Numbered from the stretch's first letter, positions 9,329 to 19,886 are shown. The stretch is 61,811 nt of DNA from Bifidobacterium breve (GCA_945883675.1 CAMCYA010000004.1:1-61811), one strand, 5' to 3'. The notes: generated from the letters alone by a model not told the origin. Numbers and translations are program-made.

Positions 9329-9357
9329 CACAACACTATTGTGTCGTAATTCGACAC
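9329..9357 (-). promoter_or_regulatory. SufR operator with two inverted repeats over the sufR -10 box
   Basis: Two perfect inverted repeats lie side by side, each with a 5-base centre: CACAA-N5-TTGTG (9329-9343) and GTGTCG-N5-CGACAC (9341-9357), sharing three bases. The first covers the -10 box TAGTGT (9333-9338 on the minus strand), which ends 7 bases before the sufR ATG. Position and symmetry fit autoregulation by SufR. The assignment to SufR is inference. Confidence 0.7.
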
Positions 9358-9366
9358 CTCTTGCCA

Positions 9367-9382
9367 GTTGGAACGCGCCAAC
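9367..9382. repeat. short inverted repeat in the sufR-ctaA intergenic region
   Basis: GTTGG-N6-CCAAC lies midway between the divergent starts of sufR and ctaA. It could be a separate operator for ctaA or for longer-range SufR binding, or chance. Little can be said from one copy. Confidence 0.3.
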
Positions 9383-9394
9383 CCTTGCAGTCAA

Positions 9395-9400
9395 TAGGCT
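9395..9400 (+). promoter_or_regulatory. -10 box TAGGCT for ctaA, probable leaderless start
   Basis: TAGGCT lies 6 bases before the ATG at 9407 and there is no Shine-Dalgarno sequence. This is the only visible promoter for the ctaA-tkt-tal-pgi run, whose later genes are joined by 4-base overlaps. Confidence 0.5.
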
Positions 9401-9406
9401 TGACCC

Positions 9407-10303
9407 ATGTCCCGTTCCGCAGTGGCAAGGCCCAGATTTTCGGCTGCGAGGATTCTCATTCCGGCTAGTGCCGTCCTTCTTTTTCTGCAGGCCGCCCTTG
9501 TTGTAACAGGTGGAGCGGTTCGGTTAACAGGCTCGGGTCTTGGCTGTCCTACATGGCCAGAATGCACGCCAGGTTCTTACACCCCGGTTCCCCATCAAGC
9601 CGAACCAGTACTTAATGTTTGGATTGAATTTGGAAATCGAATGCTGACCTTCGCACTCGTTCTAGCCTCCTTGGTGCTCATTGTAACTGTGTTGAAAAGT
9701 GGAAGACGAGACCTTCGTTCATTAGCTGTTGGACAGTTTTTAGGAATTTTTGGTCAAGGAATTCTAGGCGGAATTACTGTCCTTACAGGTTTACATCCAA
9801 TCACTGTTGCCTTGCATCTCTTACTCTCGATGGTCCTGATAGCCGGAGCTACATCAATTCACATTCGTAGATTTGAACCCTCAATCAATATCGAAACCAG
9901 CAAATTAACGAGATCACTTGCTATCTTGCATGTCTTGATTGTGTTTTTAGTAATGATTCTTGGCACGGTGGTAACTGGCTCTGGTCCTCATGCTGGCGAT
10001 GCACAAGCTGAGCGTTTTACATTTGATATTCGAACTGTCGCAATTCTGCACGCTGACTTTGTTATTTTTCTTTTTGGCGTAACTATCGCTTTCTTTGTTG
10101 CAGTTGGCACATCAGCTCAAACCAAAATCAAACTTCGAACATTCACAATAATTGCTCTTGCACAAGGCATTATCGGCTATGTTCAATATTTCTTAGGTGT
10201 ACCTGCGTTAATAGTTGGTCTACACCTATTGGGCGCTGCAGTTCTTTGGATAAGTGCATGGAGAGTGTTTCTATCGTCGAGGATAAGAATGGATGCAAAA
10301 TGA
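9407..10303 (+). CDS. ctaA: heme A synthase, COX15/CtaA family
   Basis: A 298-residue membrane protein with about eight helices in two similar halves, as in CtaA. It oxidises the C8 methyl group of heme O to the formyl group of heme A for cytochrome c oxidase. The family block VRLTGSGLGCPTWPEC follows helix 1. Candidate heme-ligand histidines are in TGLHPITVALH (about residues 126-134), HADF (about 214) and GLHLL (about 271). The partner enzyme CtaB, which makes heme O and is often encoded next door, is absent here. It overlaps tkt by 4 bases (ATGA), tying an oxidase-assembly gene to a sugar-phosphate operon. Confidence 0.93.
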   Translation: MSRSAVARPRFSAARILIPASAVLLFLQAALVVTGGAVRLTGSGLGCPTWPECTPGSYTPVPHQAEPVLNVWIEFGNRMLTFALVLASLVLIVTVLKSGRRDLRSLAVGQFLGIFGQGILGGITVLTGLHPITVALHLLLSMVLIAGATSIHIRRFEPSINIETSKLTRSLAILHVLIVFLVMILGTVVTGSGPHAGDAQAERFTFDIRTVAILHADFVIFLFGVTIAFFVAVGTSAQTKIKLRTFTIIALAQGIIGYVQYFLGVPALIVGLHLLGAAVLWISAWRVFLSSRIRMDAK

Positions 10304-12345
10304 GTACACCAGCGGGTTGGACAAACCTTGATGATCGGGCTGTTTCATATGCAAGAGCTCTAGCTGCCGATGCGGTTCAGAAGGTAGGAAATGGACATCC
10401 AGGCACTGCAATGTCTCTTGCGCCAGTTGCATACTCACTTTTTCAACGACATTTAGTTCACGATCCTTCCGATCCACAATGGCTTGGCCGTGATCGTTTT
10501 ATCCTTTCATGTGGCCACTCTTCACTGACTTTGTACATTCAACTCTACTTAAGCGGCTATGGGCTTGAGATGAAAGATTTAGAAAGCTTTAGAACCTGGG
10601 GTTCTCTTACTCCTGGACATCCAGAGTTTGGTCATACTGCTGGAGTCGAGATGACGACTGGTCCGTTAGGTCAAGGTGTTGCAACCGCAGTAGGTATGGC
10701 GATGGCAGCGCGCTTTGAACGAGGTTTGCTTGATCCGAATACACCGCAATCGCAGTCAATTTTTGACCATCGCATCTGGGTTATCTGCTCAGATGGAGAC
10801 TTACAAGAAGGTGTTAGTGCTGAGGCATCTTCATTAGCTGGCACACAAAACCTTGGATCCCTCAACGTTATTTATGATGACAACAGAATTTCAATTGAAG
10901 GTGATACGCATAATGCTTTTACTGAAGATGTTTCAGCCAGATACGTCGCATATGGTTGGCATGTCATCGACGTAGCAGCACAGGCAAATGGTGATGTCGA
11001 TCTTGTTGCACTTGATGCGGCTATGAATTCAGCAAAGGCTGAATTGATCCGACCAACATTGATTCGATTGAAATCTGTAATTGCATGGCCTGCACCAAAA
11101 GCGCAGGGAACAGCTGCTTCACATGGTTCTGCGCTAGGAGCCGACGAGATAAAAGCCACGAAGCAAGTTCTAGGTTTAAATCCTGAGGAAGATTTTGCAA
11201 TGCCTGCCGAGGTGCTAGCCCATGCCCGAAAGGTAAAGGAACGTAGCGCTACTAACAGAATTGCATGGGAGAAATCCTTTGAAACTTGGAAAGCGGCTCA
11301 GCCAGAAAAAGCTGCATTGTTGGCGCGCTTGAGGAAAAAGGAATTACCAAGTAATTGGGATCGAGACATTCCGGTCTTTGCGCCAGGGAAAGATTTAGCT
11401 ACTCGCGCAGCTTCGGGTGAAGTTATCAATGCAATCGCAGAACAGCTACCGGAGTTTTGGGGTGGATCTGCCGATTTAGCTGGGTCAAACAATACAAGTA
11501 TTAAAGGCGCGCAATCTTTCCTACCAACTACAAGTTCAATTGCCAATGCAAATCCCTATGGTCGGATTATTCACTTCGGAATTAGAGAGCATGCAATGGG
11601 TGCAATCCTCAACGGAATAACACTTCATGGTTTAACGCGCAGTTTTGGTGGAACTTTTGCGGTATTTAGTGACTACATGCGCCCAGCCGTGCGATTAGCA
11701 GCATTAATGAATATTGGCTCTATTTTTGTGTGGACACACGATTCAATTGGAGTCGGTGAAGATGGACCGACGCACCAACCGATTGAACATTTTGCCGCAT
11801 TGCGAGCTATTCCAGGATTAGACGTAGTGCGTCCTGGAGATGCAAATGAAGTTGCACAGGCATGGAAAACAATAATCAGACGTAATCGCCCCGTAGGTAT
11901 TTTGCTCTCTCGCCAGAATTTGCCGGTTCTTGATCGCACCATTTATAACTCTGCAGACGGCGTTTCAAAAGGTGCATATGTATTAAAAGATGCAGACAAA
12001 CCCTCCGTGATACTAATTGCTACTGGTTCTGAAGTTAGCCTTGCAATCGATTCTGCGATTGCCCTTGAATCGCAAGGAGTGCAAGTAAGAGTTGTAAGTG
12101 CGCCATGCCTTGAATGGTTTGATGAGCAGGATCAAAGTTACAAAGATAGTGTGCTCTCCCCTGGTGTCATCAAAGTAAGTATTGAGGTGGGAATTTCGCA
12201 GGGATGGCATAAATACATCGGTGATAAAGGATTGGCCATATCACTAGAACATTACGGAGCATCAGCGGATGCAAAAAAACTCTTCAAAGAGTTTGGGTTT
12301 TCCGTGGACAATGTAGTCGCCCAAGTTAAGGGGATTCCTAAGTGA
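10300..12345 (+). CDS. tkt: transketolase
   Basis: A 681-residue transketolase, moving two-carbon units between sugar phosphates in the non-oxidative pentose phosphate branch. The thiamine diphosphate motif begins SDGDLQEG and ends YDDN (about residues 154-183). The catalytic N-terminal block GHPGTAMS and the C-terminal pyrimidine domain with FGIREHAMG (about 414-422) are intact. It starts at the ATG overlapping the ctaA stop (ATGA); the frame is open further upstream but that part lies inside ctaA. It is followed by transaldolase with a GTGA overlap. Confidence 0.95.
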   Translation: MSTPAGWTNLDDRAVSYARALAADAVQKVGNGHPGTAMSLAPVAYSLFQRHLVHDPSDPQWLGRDRFILSCGHSSLTLYIQLYLSGYGLEMKDLESFRTWGSLTPGHPEFGHTAGVEMTTGPLGQGVATAVGMAMAARFERGLLDPNTPQSQSIFDHRIWVICSDGDLQEGVSAEASSLAGTQNLGSLNVIYDDNRISIEGDTHNAFTEDVSARYVAYGWHVIDVAAQANGDVDLVALDAAMNSAKAELIRPTLIRLKSVIAWPAPKAQGTAASHGSALGADEIKATKQVLGLNPEEDFAMPAEVLAHARKVKERSATNRIAWEKSFETWKAAQPEKAALLARLRKKELPSNWDRDIPVFAPGKDLATRAASGEVINAIAEQLPEFWGGSADLAGSNNTSIKGAQSFLPTTSSIANANPYGRIIHFGIREHAMGAILNGITLHGLTRSFGGTFAVFSDYMRPAVRLAALMNIGSIFVWTHDSIGVGEDGPTHQPIEHFAALRAIPGLDVVRPGDANEVAQAWKTIIRRNRPVGILLSRQNLPVLDRTIYNSADGVSKGAYVLKDADKPSVILIATGSEVSLAIDSAIALESQGVQVRVVSAPCLEWFDEQDQSYKDSVLSPGVIKVSIEVGISQGWHKYIGDKGLAISLEHYGASADAKKLFKEFGFSVDNVVAQVKGIPK

Positions 12346-13427
12346 ACTTAGATGAACTGATGAATTGTCCAACTTCCATCTGGCTCGATGATTTATCGAG
12401 AGCAAAAATTACCGGCTCAGATCCTCATTCTTTACCCTCACGAATCGCCACATCGGCCGTTGTGGGTGTCACAACAAATCCCAGCATATTTAGTTCAGCA
12501 ATAAGCTCTGGCTCTGAGTATTCCAAGGACATCAACCTTATGAAGGGATCTACCGTTGATGAGGTCATAGAAAAATTGACGACAGATGATGTTCGCGCGG
12601 CTTGTGATCTTTTGTACCCAATATTTAAGAGCAGTAAGGGCATAGACGGTCGCGTGAGTATTGAAGTAGACCCAACCCTTGCACATGACACGCAAGCAAC
12701 CATAGATGCTGGTCAAAAGCTCTGGAAAATAATCGACAGAGCCAATGTGATGATTAAAGTGCCAGCAACGATCGAAGGGTTGCCAGCAATCACAGCTCTC
12801 TTGGCAGCTGGAATTAGCGTTAACGTAACATTGATTTTTTCTATAAAACGATATGGGCAGGTGATTGATGCCTACATGAAAGGTGTACAAGAGTGCAGCG
12901 ATCCATCAAAAATACACTCGGTCGCATCATTCTTCATCAGCAGAATTGATTCTTCAATTGATGCCCAACTAAAGGAAATAGGATCACCTCAAGCGTTATC
13001 GCTATTGGGCAAGGCAGCTATTGCCAACGCTCATTTGGCTTATCACTTATTTGAAGAGAAATTCAATTCACCATCATGGAGGGCGTTCGAATCCAAAGGT
13101 GCCCACAAACAAAGACCATTGTGGGCTTCAACTGGAGTGAAGGATCCTTCATATCCAGATACGCACTATGTAGTGGAGCTAATTGCGCCAGATACCGTGA
13201 ACACAATGCCGCAATCCACACTAGATGCGTTCATTGATCACGGGGTTCTACGTGGTGACACTGTTACGGGAAATTACCAACAAGCAGTACAAGTTCTCAA
13301 GGGATTATCAGATGTAAATGTTTCACTCGATAATGTCACAACTGAACTTGAGGTTGATGGAGTTAAGAAGTTTGCACAGGCTTGGAAAGAGCTTCAAAAA
13401 AATGTCGAAGCTGCTCTGCAAGCATGA
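12342..13427 (+). CDS. tal: transaldolase
   Basis: A 361-residue transaldolase of the long actinobacterial type. It transfers a dihydroxyacetone unit from sedoheptulose 7-phosphate to glyceraldehyde 3-phosphate. The Schiff-base lysine is in NVMIKVPAT (about residue 139), preceded by VSIEVDPTLA; the N-terminal GVTTNPSIF block is present. The start is a GTG that overlaps the tkt stop (GTGA); no ATG fits. It overlaps pgi by 4 bases. Confidence 0.95.
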   Translation: MNLDELMNCPTSIWLDDLSRAKITGSDPHSLPSRIATSAVVGVTTNPSIFSSAISSGSEYSKDINLMKGSTVDEVIEKLTTDDVRAACDLLYPIFKSSKGIDGRVSIEVDPTLAHDTQATIDAGQKLWKIIDRANVMIKVPATIEGLPAITALLAAGISVNVTLIFSIKRYGQVIDAYMKGVQECSDPSKIHSVASFFISRIDSSIDAQLKEIGSPQALSLLGKAAIANAHLAYHLFEEKFNSPSWRAFESKGAHKQRPLWASTGVKDPSYPDTHYVVELIAPDTVNTMPQSTLDAFIDHGVLRGDTVTGNYQQAVQVLKGLSDVNVSLDNVTTELEVDGVKKFAQAWKELQKNVEAALQA

Positions 13428-14959
13428 TTAAAGTTAGTGGTACCGCTGTAGCAAAAATCGATCGATCTTCCCCGGAGTACAAAGCCTTATTAGAGGCTCA
13501 TGCAAGATTGGCTAAGAAAGACAACACACTCTGGGGAAAACAGGCGGAGGCAGAGGCAGCGATCAGGCTAAATTGGGTAGATCTACCCAATGATTCGCGT
13601 GATCTTTTGCCCACTTTAGATGCTCTTGCGGCAAAACATCGCGATAAGACCTCTTTTGTACTTTGCGGAATGGGTGGATCCTCTTTAGGCCCTGAAGTGA
13701 TTGCGACTACTCATCAAAAGCAATTGTTTGTTTTGGACTCCACAGATCCTGATCATGTCCAAAGAGCGTTGAAAAATGATTTAGCAAAAACTTTAGTCAT
13801 TATCAGTTCTAAATCAGGCACGAGCATTGAAACTATCTCTCATCGATCAATCTTTGAAGAGGCTTTTCGGAAGCAATCCCTAGAACCCACGGCACACATG
13901 GTTTTTGTAACCGATCCTGGTTCACCATTAGATGAACAGCTCCGCGAACATGGATACTCTGTAGTAAAAGCCGATCCTCATGTTGGTGGTCGATTTAGTG
14001 TTCTCAGCGCCTTTGGACTTGTTCCCGCATCATTACTCGGCATAGATGTTTCGGTTTTATTAGATGAAGCAAACGATGCCAAAAAATCTTTTCTTCTAGA
14101 TCCACATCTTGTATGTGATATTGCATTTTTGCTTGCATACCAAAGCGATCAATACATTGCATTCAATGACTCTGGCAGCGGAATGCCCGGGTTAAGTGAT
14201 TGGATAGAACAACTGATTGCCGAATCGACTGGAAAAAATCAATGTGGAAGATTACCGATCGTTGTCAAGAATTTTAAGGATGTACATTACGGCAACTGTT
14301 TGAAGGTAGCTTTTAGCGGGAATGCCGATTTAATAGTAGAGGCTGATCTATCTGCGCAGTTTATTCTTTGGGAGTGGGTCACGTCCCTACTTTGTTTTGC
14401 TCTTAAGGTGGATCCCTTTAATCAACCAAATGTAACTGAGGCAAAGGTTGCTGCTTCTGCTCTCCTGTCGCAGTGGAATGGGACAAAACCCGTCTTTACG
14501 GCAGATCATGTTGACGCAGCGGTTGAGATATATGGAAAAGGTTCCAGCGTTAAAGATGCACTTAACACTTTAATAGCATCGGTTCCAACTGATGGATATA
14601 TCGCCGTCATGGCCTACCTTGATAGATCCCACGATTCGGCTCTTACCGAAATTCAATCCATACTTTCAGAAAAAGCTAATAGACCTGTCACTTTTGGTTG
14701 GGGCCCACGTTTTTTACATTCAACAGGACAATTTCATAAAGGCGGGCAACAAAATGGAGTTTTTCTACAGATTACAGGCAATCACCAGGTTGAGATAAAA
14801 ATACCTGGCGCCGAATTTGATTTAGGCACACTTATCGCTGCACAAGCCTTGGGTGATGCAAATGTTTTAACCTTAAGAAAGTATCCACTACTTCGATTTA
14901 ACTTTACGAAAAGAAAAGAAGGAATTGCAGCCTTGCTTGCCTCTGCAAAATCGCTTTAA
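13424..14959 (+). CDS. pgi: glucose-6-phosphate isomerase
   Basis: A 511-residue SIS-fold isomerase interconverting glucose 6-phosphate and fructose 6-phosphate. Sugar-phosphate contacts are visible in GMGGSSLGPEV, SSKSGTSIET and the VGGRFSVLSAFGLVPA block. The start is the ATG overlapping the tal stop (ATGA); an upstream extension lies inside tal. It ends only 6 bases before the end of the convergent rbpA. In related genomes zwf, opcA and pgl are often found with tkt and tal; none is here. Confidence 0.9.
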   Translation: MIKVSGTAVAKIDRSSPEYKALLEAHARLAKKDNTLWGKQAEAEAAIRLNWVDLPNDSRDLLPTLDALAAKHRDKTSFVLCGMGGSSLGPEVIATTHQKQLFVLDSTDPDHVQRALKNDLAKTLVIISSKSGTSIETISHRSIFEEAFRKQSLEPTAHMVFVTDPGSPLDEQLREHGYSVVKADPHVGGRFSVLSAFGLVPASLLGIDVSVLLDEANDAKKSFLLDPHLVCDIAFLLAYQSDQYIAFNDSGSGMPGLSDWIEQLIAESTGKNQCGRLPIVVKNFKDVHYGNCLKVAFSGNADLIVEADLSAQFILWEWVTSLLCFALKVDPFNQPNVTEAKVAASALLSQWNGTKPVFTADHVDAAVEIYGKGSSVKDALNTLIASVPTDGYIAVMAYLDRSHDSALTEIQSILSEKANRPVTFGWGPRFLHSTGQFHKGGQQNGVFLQITGNHQVEIKIPGAEFDLGTLIAAQALGDANVLTLRKYPLLRFNFTKRKEGIAALLASAKSL

Positions 14960-14965
14960 TATTAC

Positions 14966-15304
14966 TTACTCGTCGTCTCCACGTAATCTACGCAGTGCAT
15001 CTTCTAAAAGTCTTTCGCCCTCTGAATCAGTACGTCGTTCTTTCACGTATGCTAGGTGCGTCTTGTATGGCTCATTTTTGATTGGGCTCGGCGGATTGTT
15101 GCGATCTCTACCAGCAGGGTAGCCACATTTTGGACAATCCCATTCAGCTGGGATTACAACTGTCTCTTCAACTGCAAAAGATGGGCGAACTTCATGTCCG
15201 TTAGCACACCAGTAAGAGACATAGGCACGAGCAATCGAATCTCCGCGCTCTGCTTCGCCCATTGGGCCAGCACCAACACGACTTCCACGAATTGCACTTG
15301 CCAT
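14966..15304 (-). CDS. rbpA: RbpA, RNA polymerase-binding protein
   Basis: A 112-residue RbpA, an actinobacteria-specific factor that binds the principal sigma factor and RNA polymerase and helps open promoters. Zinc ligands are C33, H37, C57 and C60 (CANGH and CPKC). The basic linker and C-terminal sigma-interaction helix (ERLLEDALRRLRG) are present. A strong Shine-Dalgarno sequence, GAAGGAG, sits 6 bases before the ATG, unlike the leaderless genes nearby. It lies downstream of secG on the same strand. Confidence 0.93.
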   Translation of the reverse strand: MASAIRGSRVGAGPMGEAERGDSIARAYVSYWCANGHEVRPSFAVEETVVIPAEWDCPKCGYPAGRDRNNPPSPIKNEPYKTHLAYVKERRTDSEGERLLEDALRRLRGDDE

Positions 15305-15353
15305 TTCGAACTCCTTCGTTGATGTGCAAAAATTTTATGAATTAAGAATTGAA

Positions 15354-15581
15354 CTACTTAAGCAAGAGCGAGAGAGCTACGACAAGAGAGAACCACAAGC
15401 CACCGGCAACGATCGTTACTCGATCAAGGTTTCGCTCTACTACTGAAGATCCTCCATAGTTCGAAGATATCCCTCCACCAAACAAGTCAGAGAGTCCACT
15501 CCCCTTGCCTTTGTGCAGAAGCACTAAAAGAATCATGAGGGTACTTGTAATCATTAATGCAATTGAGAGACCTAGTATCAC
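15354..15581 (-). CDS. secG: SecG preprotein translocase subunit
   Basis: A 75-residue SecG with two membrane helices (about residues 2-21 and 55-74) flanking the cytosolic loop LHKGKGSGLSDLFGGG, the family hallmark. It supports SecYE-dependent protein export. The start is GTG, with AGGAG 10 bases upstream. It follows tpiA after 57 bases, the usual actinobacterial gap-pgk-tpi-secG order. Confidence 0.93.
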   Translation of the reverse strand: MILGLSIALMITSTLMILLVLLHKGKGSGLSDLFGGGISSNYGGSSVVERNLDRVTIVAGGLWFSLVVALSLLLK

Positions 15582-15638
15582 TTTTCTAAAACTCCTAGTT
15601 CGTAGAGGGTAAGGATACCCGCCTAAAAGGCTAAACGT

Positions 15639-16415
15639 TTACTCGGCTACCGCGTAGAACTTGGCTATTTTAGCCAATTCCTCAGGATCCAGGCTAGCCC
15701 CACCGATCAAAGCACCATCGACATCTTCTTTTTTCATGATTTCAACGATGTTGGAAGATTTCACAGATCCACCGTAGAGAATACGCATATTGCTCGCGAT
15801 ATCTGCAGATCCAATGTTTTCGATCTCTTCACGAATTGCAGCGCAAACTTCTTGAGCATCTTCAGGCGTTGCAGTTTTGCCAGTTCCTATGGCCCATACC
15901 GGTTCATAAGCAATTGTGATTTTCTTCAACTCTGGCTTTGTGAAACCCTCTAAACCGGCCCGGAGCTGACGAACAACATGTGAAACATGCATACCCGATT
16001 CGCGAATAGAGAGCTCTTCTCCTACACAAAATATTGGAGTTAGTTCATTTGCTAGCGCCGCTTTAATCTTACGATTGATCAAGGAATCGGTTTCATTGTG
16101 AATAGCGCGACGTTCTGAGTGACCGACAATGACGTAGGTGCAACCAAGCTTTTTTAACATCGCACCAGAGATATCACCAGTAAAGGCACCGCTGCTGTCA
16201 GGGGATAGATCTTGGGCCCCATACTGAAGACGTAAACGATCTCCATCTACCAAGGTTTGAATGGAGCGTATATCGGTAAATGGGGGAATGACGGCAACAT
16301 CCACGGCGTCATAATCTTTATCACCTAAGCCGTAGACAAGTTTTTGCGCAACTGCAATCGCCTCTAGATGATTTAAATTCATCTTCCAGTTACCGGCCAT
16401 CAATGGCTTACGCAT
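15639..16415 (-). CDS. tpiA: triosephosphate isomerase
   Basis: A 258-residue TIM-barrel enzyme of glycolysis. Catalytic residues are visible: N and K in AGNWKMN (residues 8-14), His in VGHSERR (about 99), and Glu in the [14 protein letters not shown] block (about 171), whose loop closes over the substrate. AGAGGAG lies 6 bases before the ATG. It follows pgk after 37 bases. Confidence 0.96.
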   Translation of the reverse strand: MRKPLMAGNWKMNLNHLEAIAVAQKLVYGLGDKDYDAVDVAVIPPFTDIRSIQTLVDGDRLRLQYGAQDLSPDSSGAFTGDISGAMLKKLGCTYVIVGHSERRAIHNETDSLINRKIKAALANELTPIFCVGEELSIRESGMHVSHVVRQLRAGLEGFTKPELKKITIAYEPVWAIGTGKTATPEDAQEVCAAIREEIENIGSADIASNMRILYGGSVKSSNIVEIMKKEDVDGALIGGASLDPEELAKIAKFYAVAE

Positions 16416-16452
16416 CTTTGTCTCCTCTAGTTACTTCGAAGTTTAATATCAA

Positions 16453-17642
16453 TTAAGCCAAATCCAATGCAATTAAACCTGGCAGTTTCTTTCCCTCTAA
16501 GTACTCGAGTGAAGCGCCACCGCCTGTTGAGATGTAGCCAAACTGTGAATCTTCAAAGCCCAAAGCACGAACAGCAGCAGCTGAATCGCCTCCGCCAACA
16601 ACACTAATGCCCTTTACCTGCGTCAATGCTTGAGCAATTACCTTTGTTCCTGCCGCAAAGTTAGGAAACTCAAATACTCCCATAGGTCCATTCCAGAAAA
16701 CTGTTTTACATTTAACAATCGCAGATGCAAAATTCTCTGCAGATTTTGGACCAATATCTAGGCCCATCTGATCTACAGGGATTTGATCAACTGATACCAA
16801 TGTAGGAACCGCATCGGGTGAGAAAGAAGGTGCAACTACTATGTCCGTGGGCAAAAGTAATTGCACTCCGTTATCTTTTGCCTTCTGGATTAACTCCTTT
16901 ACGACATCCAGCATCTCATTTTCTACTAAAGAAGTTCCGATCTCTTTCCCCTGTGCCTTTAAAAATGTGAAAACCATTCCTCCGCCGATAGCAAGCACAT
17001 CCACCTTGCTTAGCAAATTTTCAATGACAGCTAATTTGTCGGAGATTTTTGCTCCGCCAAGTACGACCCCATAGGGACGCTCAGGATAATCGGTTAGCGT
17101 TTTCAGAACTTTAACTTCGGCACTAATTAGAGAACCAGCCGCGTGAGGCAGAAGTCCAGGAAGATCAAAGACGGATGCGTGTTTTCGATGTACCGCCCCG
17201 AAACCATCTCCGATGTAAAAATCTGCATACGATGCTAACTCTCTAGCAAAGTTTTCACGTTCGACATCGTCCTTACTAGTTTCAAAAGATGAGAATCGAA
17301 TATTTTCAAGAAGAAGTATTTCGCCTGTCTTTAATGAGCCAGCCTTTTCGGCAACAGAATCTCCGGTGATCTCGCCCAAGAATTTAACATCTTGTTTCAA
17401 CAGTTCGCCGAGTCGCTTTGCTACAGGTGCCAAGGAAAACTCCGTGGAGGGACCATTTTTTGGACGCCCAAGGTGTGCTGCTATAACTACTGATGCACCT
17501 TTATTCAACAAAAGTTGAATAGTTGGCAAGCTGGCTTTGATTCGACCGTCATCTTTAATAACACCATCTTTTATTGGCACATTAAGATCGCAGCGCAAAA
17601 AAACCCGCTTGCCTTTTAAATCAATGGTTGAAAGCTCTGGCA

Positions 17643-17643
<1 letters not shown>
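16453..17643 (-). CDS. pgk: phosphoglycerate kinase
   Basis: A 396-residue kinase making ATP from 1,3-bisphosphoglycerate. The N-terminal substrate block RVFLRCDLNVPI and the nucleotide-binding GGGDSAAAVRALG block are intact, with FWNGPMGVFE between. The start is the ATG that shares a base with the gap stop (TAATG); an in-frame extension upstream lies within gap. Confidence 0.96.
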
Positions 17644-18743
<1,100 letters not shown>

Positions 18744-18756
18744 TTATCAGTGACAG

Positions 18757-18786
18757 AACCTACGCATCCCCTTCTCTTACAATCAA
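18757..18786 (-). promoter_or_regulatory. candidate gap promoter
   Basis: On the minus strand TTGATT and TAGGTT are 18 bases apart, at the whiA stop codon and just after it. This would give a leader of about 110 bases before gap. The boxes are only moderate matches. Confidence 0.35.
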
Positions 18787-19760
18787 TTGAGTAAATCTGG
18801 AGATAATCCACTCTCAGTATCAGGAATTCCTAACTCAGCAGCGCGCTTGTCAGCCATTGCCAACAAGCGACGAATGCGCCCAGCGATCGCATCTTTAGTC
18901 ATAGCAGGAGTTGCCAATGAGCCCAGTTCCTCTAACGATGCTTGTCCGTGATTAATGCGCAACTCCCCGGCCTCTTTTAAGTGATCAGGAATTGTTGGTC
19001 CCAAAATCTCCATCGCTCTTTGTACTCGAGCAGCTGCAGCAACTGCAGCTCTTGCCGATCTACGTAGATTTGCATCATCAAAATTTGCAAGACGATTTGC
19101 CGTAGCTCTTACCTCACGGCGCATTCGACGCTCTTCCCACGCCATCACACTTTCATGTGCGCCAAGTCGTGTTAGTAAAACGCCAATAGCATCGCCGTCT
19201 CGGATAACAACTCGATCTACTCCACGTACTTCACGCGCCTTAGCCGCAATTCCCATTCGACGTGCTGCTCCAACAAGTGCTAAAGCAGCCTCTGGGCCTG
19301 GGCAGGTAATTTCTAATGAGGATGAACGGCCCGGTTCGGTTAGTGAACCATGTGCGATGAAGGCTCCGCGCCATGCTGCCTCAGAATCACAAATTGCTGC
19401 AGAGACTACTTGTGGCGGAAGACCTCTTACTGGGCGACCGTTTGAATCAACAAGTCCTGTCTGACGCGCAAGTGCATCTCCCTCATTAATTACCCGGACA
19501 ACATAGCGAGAACCTTTACGTAATCCTCCAGATGATAAAACTGCTAAATCAGAATCATGACCATAAATGTCGGAGATATCTTTACGTAACCTTCTGGCAC
19601 TCTGAGAAGTATCTAGTTCAACTTCAATAACTATCTTGCCGGCTGCCAAGTGCAATCCCCCAGCAAAACGAAGAAGTGCGGAGACTTCGGCTTTTCGGCA
19701 ACAAGGCTTAGTTATTGCGATGCGCGAAAGCTCATCCTTCACTGCTGCAGTCATTGCCAT
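18783..19760 (-). CDS. whiA: WhiA sporulation/division transcription regulator
   Basis: A 325-residue WhiA: an N-terminal domain related to LAGLIDADG homing endonucleases (about residues 15-215) followed by a C-terminal helix-turn-helix (about 255-310). Actinobacterial members regulate cell division genes, together with WhiB in Streptomyces; the gene is also kept in non-sporulating lineages. I chose the ATG giving [13 protein letters not shown], the usual N-terminus, over a TTG four codons earlier. The gene upstream is rapZ; yvcK, which usually sits between them, is missing. Confidence 0.93.
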   Translation of the reverse strand: MAMTAAVKDELSRIAITKPCCRKAEVSALLRFAGGLHLAAGKIVIEVELDTSQSARRLRKDISDIYGHDSDLAVLSSGGLRKGSRYVVRVINEGDALARQTGLVDSNGRPVRGLPPQVVSAAICDSEAAWRGAFIAHGSLTEPGRSSSLEITCPGPEAALALVGAARRMGIAAKAREVRGVDRVVIRDGDAIGVLLTRLGAHESVMAWEERRMRREVRATANRLANFDDANLRRSARAAVAAAARVQRAMEILGPTIPDHLKEAGELRINHGQASLEELGSLATPAMTKDAIAGRIRRLLAMADKRAAELGIPDTESGLSPDLLN

Positions 19761-19804
19761 GGCGTAATCCAACCAGTTACTTAAGGCGAATGTGGCTCAA
19801 ACTA

Positions 19805-19844
19805 AAATTATTTTCTGACCTGAGATCTCTCAACCTAAGGTTGA
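19805..19844 (-). promoter_or_regulatory. whiA promoter with palindromic operator over the -35 box
   Basis: Minus-strand boxes TTGAGA (19828-19833) and TAATTT (19805-19810) are 17 bases apart, a good sigma-A-type promoter. A perfect 15-base palindrome, TCAACCT-A-AGGTTGA (19830-19844), covers the first four bases of the -35 box, and an 8-base palindrome GAGATCTC (19822-19829) lies beside it in the spacer. This looks like an operator for an unknown repressor. Confidence 0.55.
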
Positions 19845-19886
19845 TACTTCAATCGCAATCTCTTTTTTATTCAATATCCTTAATTC

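Noticed and set aside
9093-9506. 137-codon plus-strand open frame antisense to sufR and into ctaA
   Set aside because: It runs across the sufR coding region, the operator and the ctaA start, resembles no family and is explained as a shadow of sufR and ctaA.
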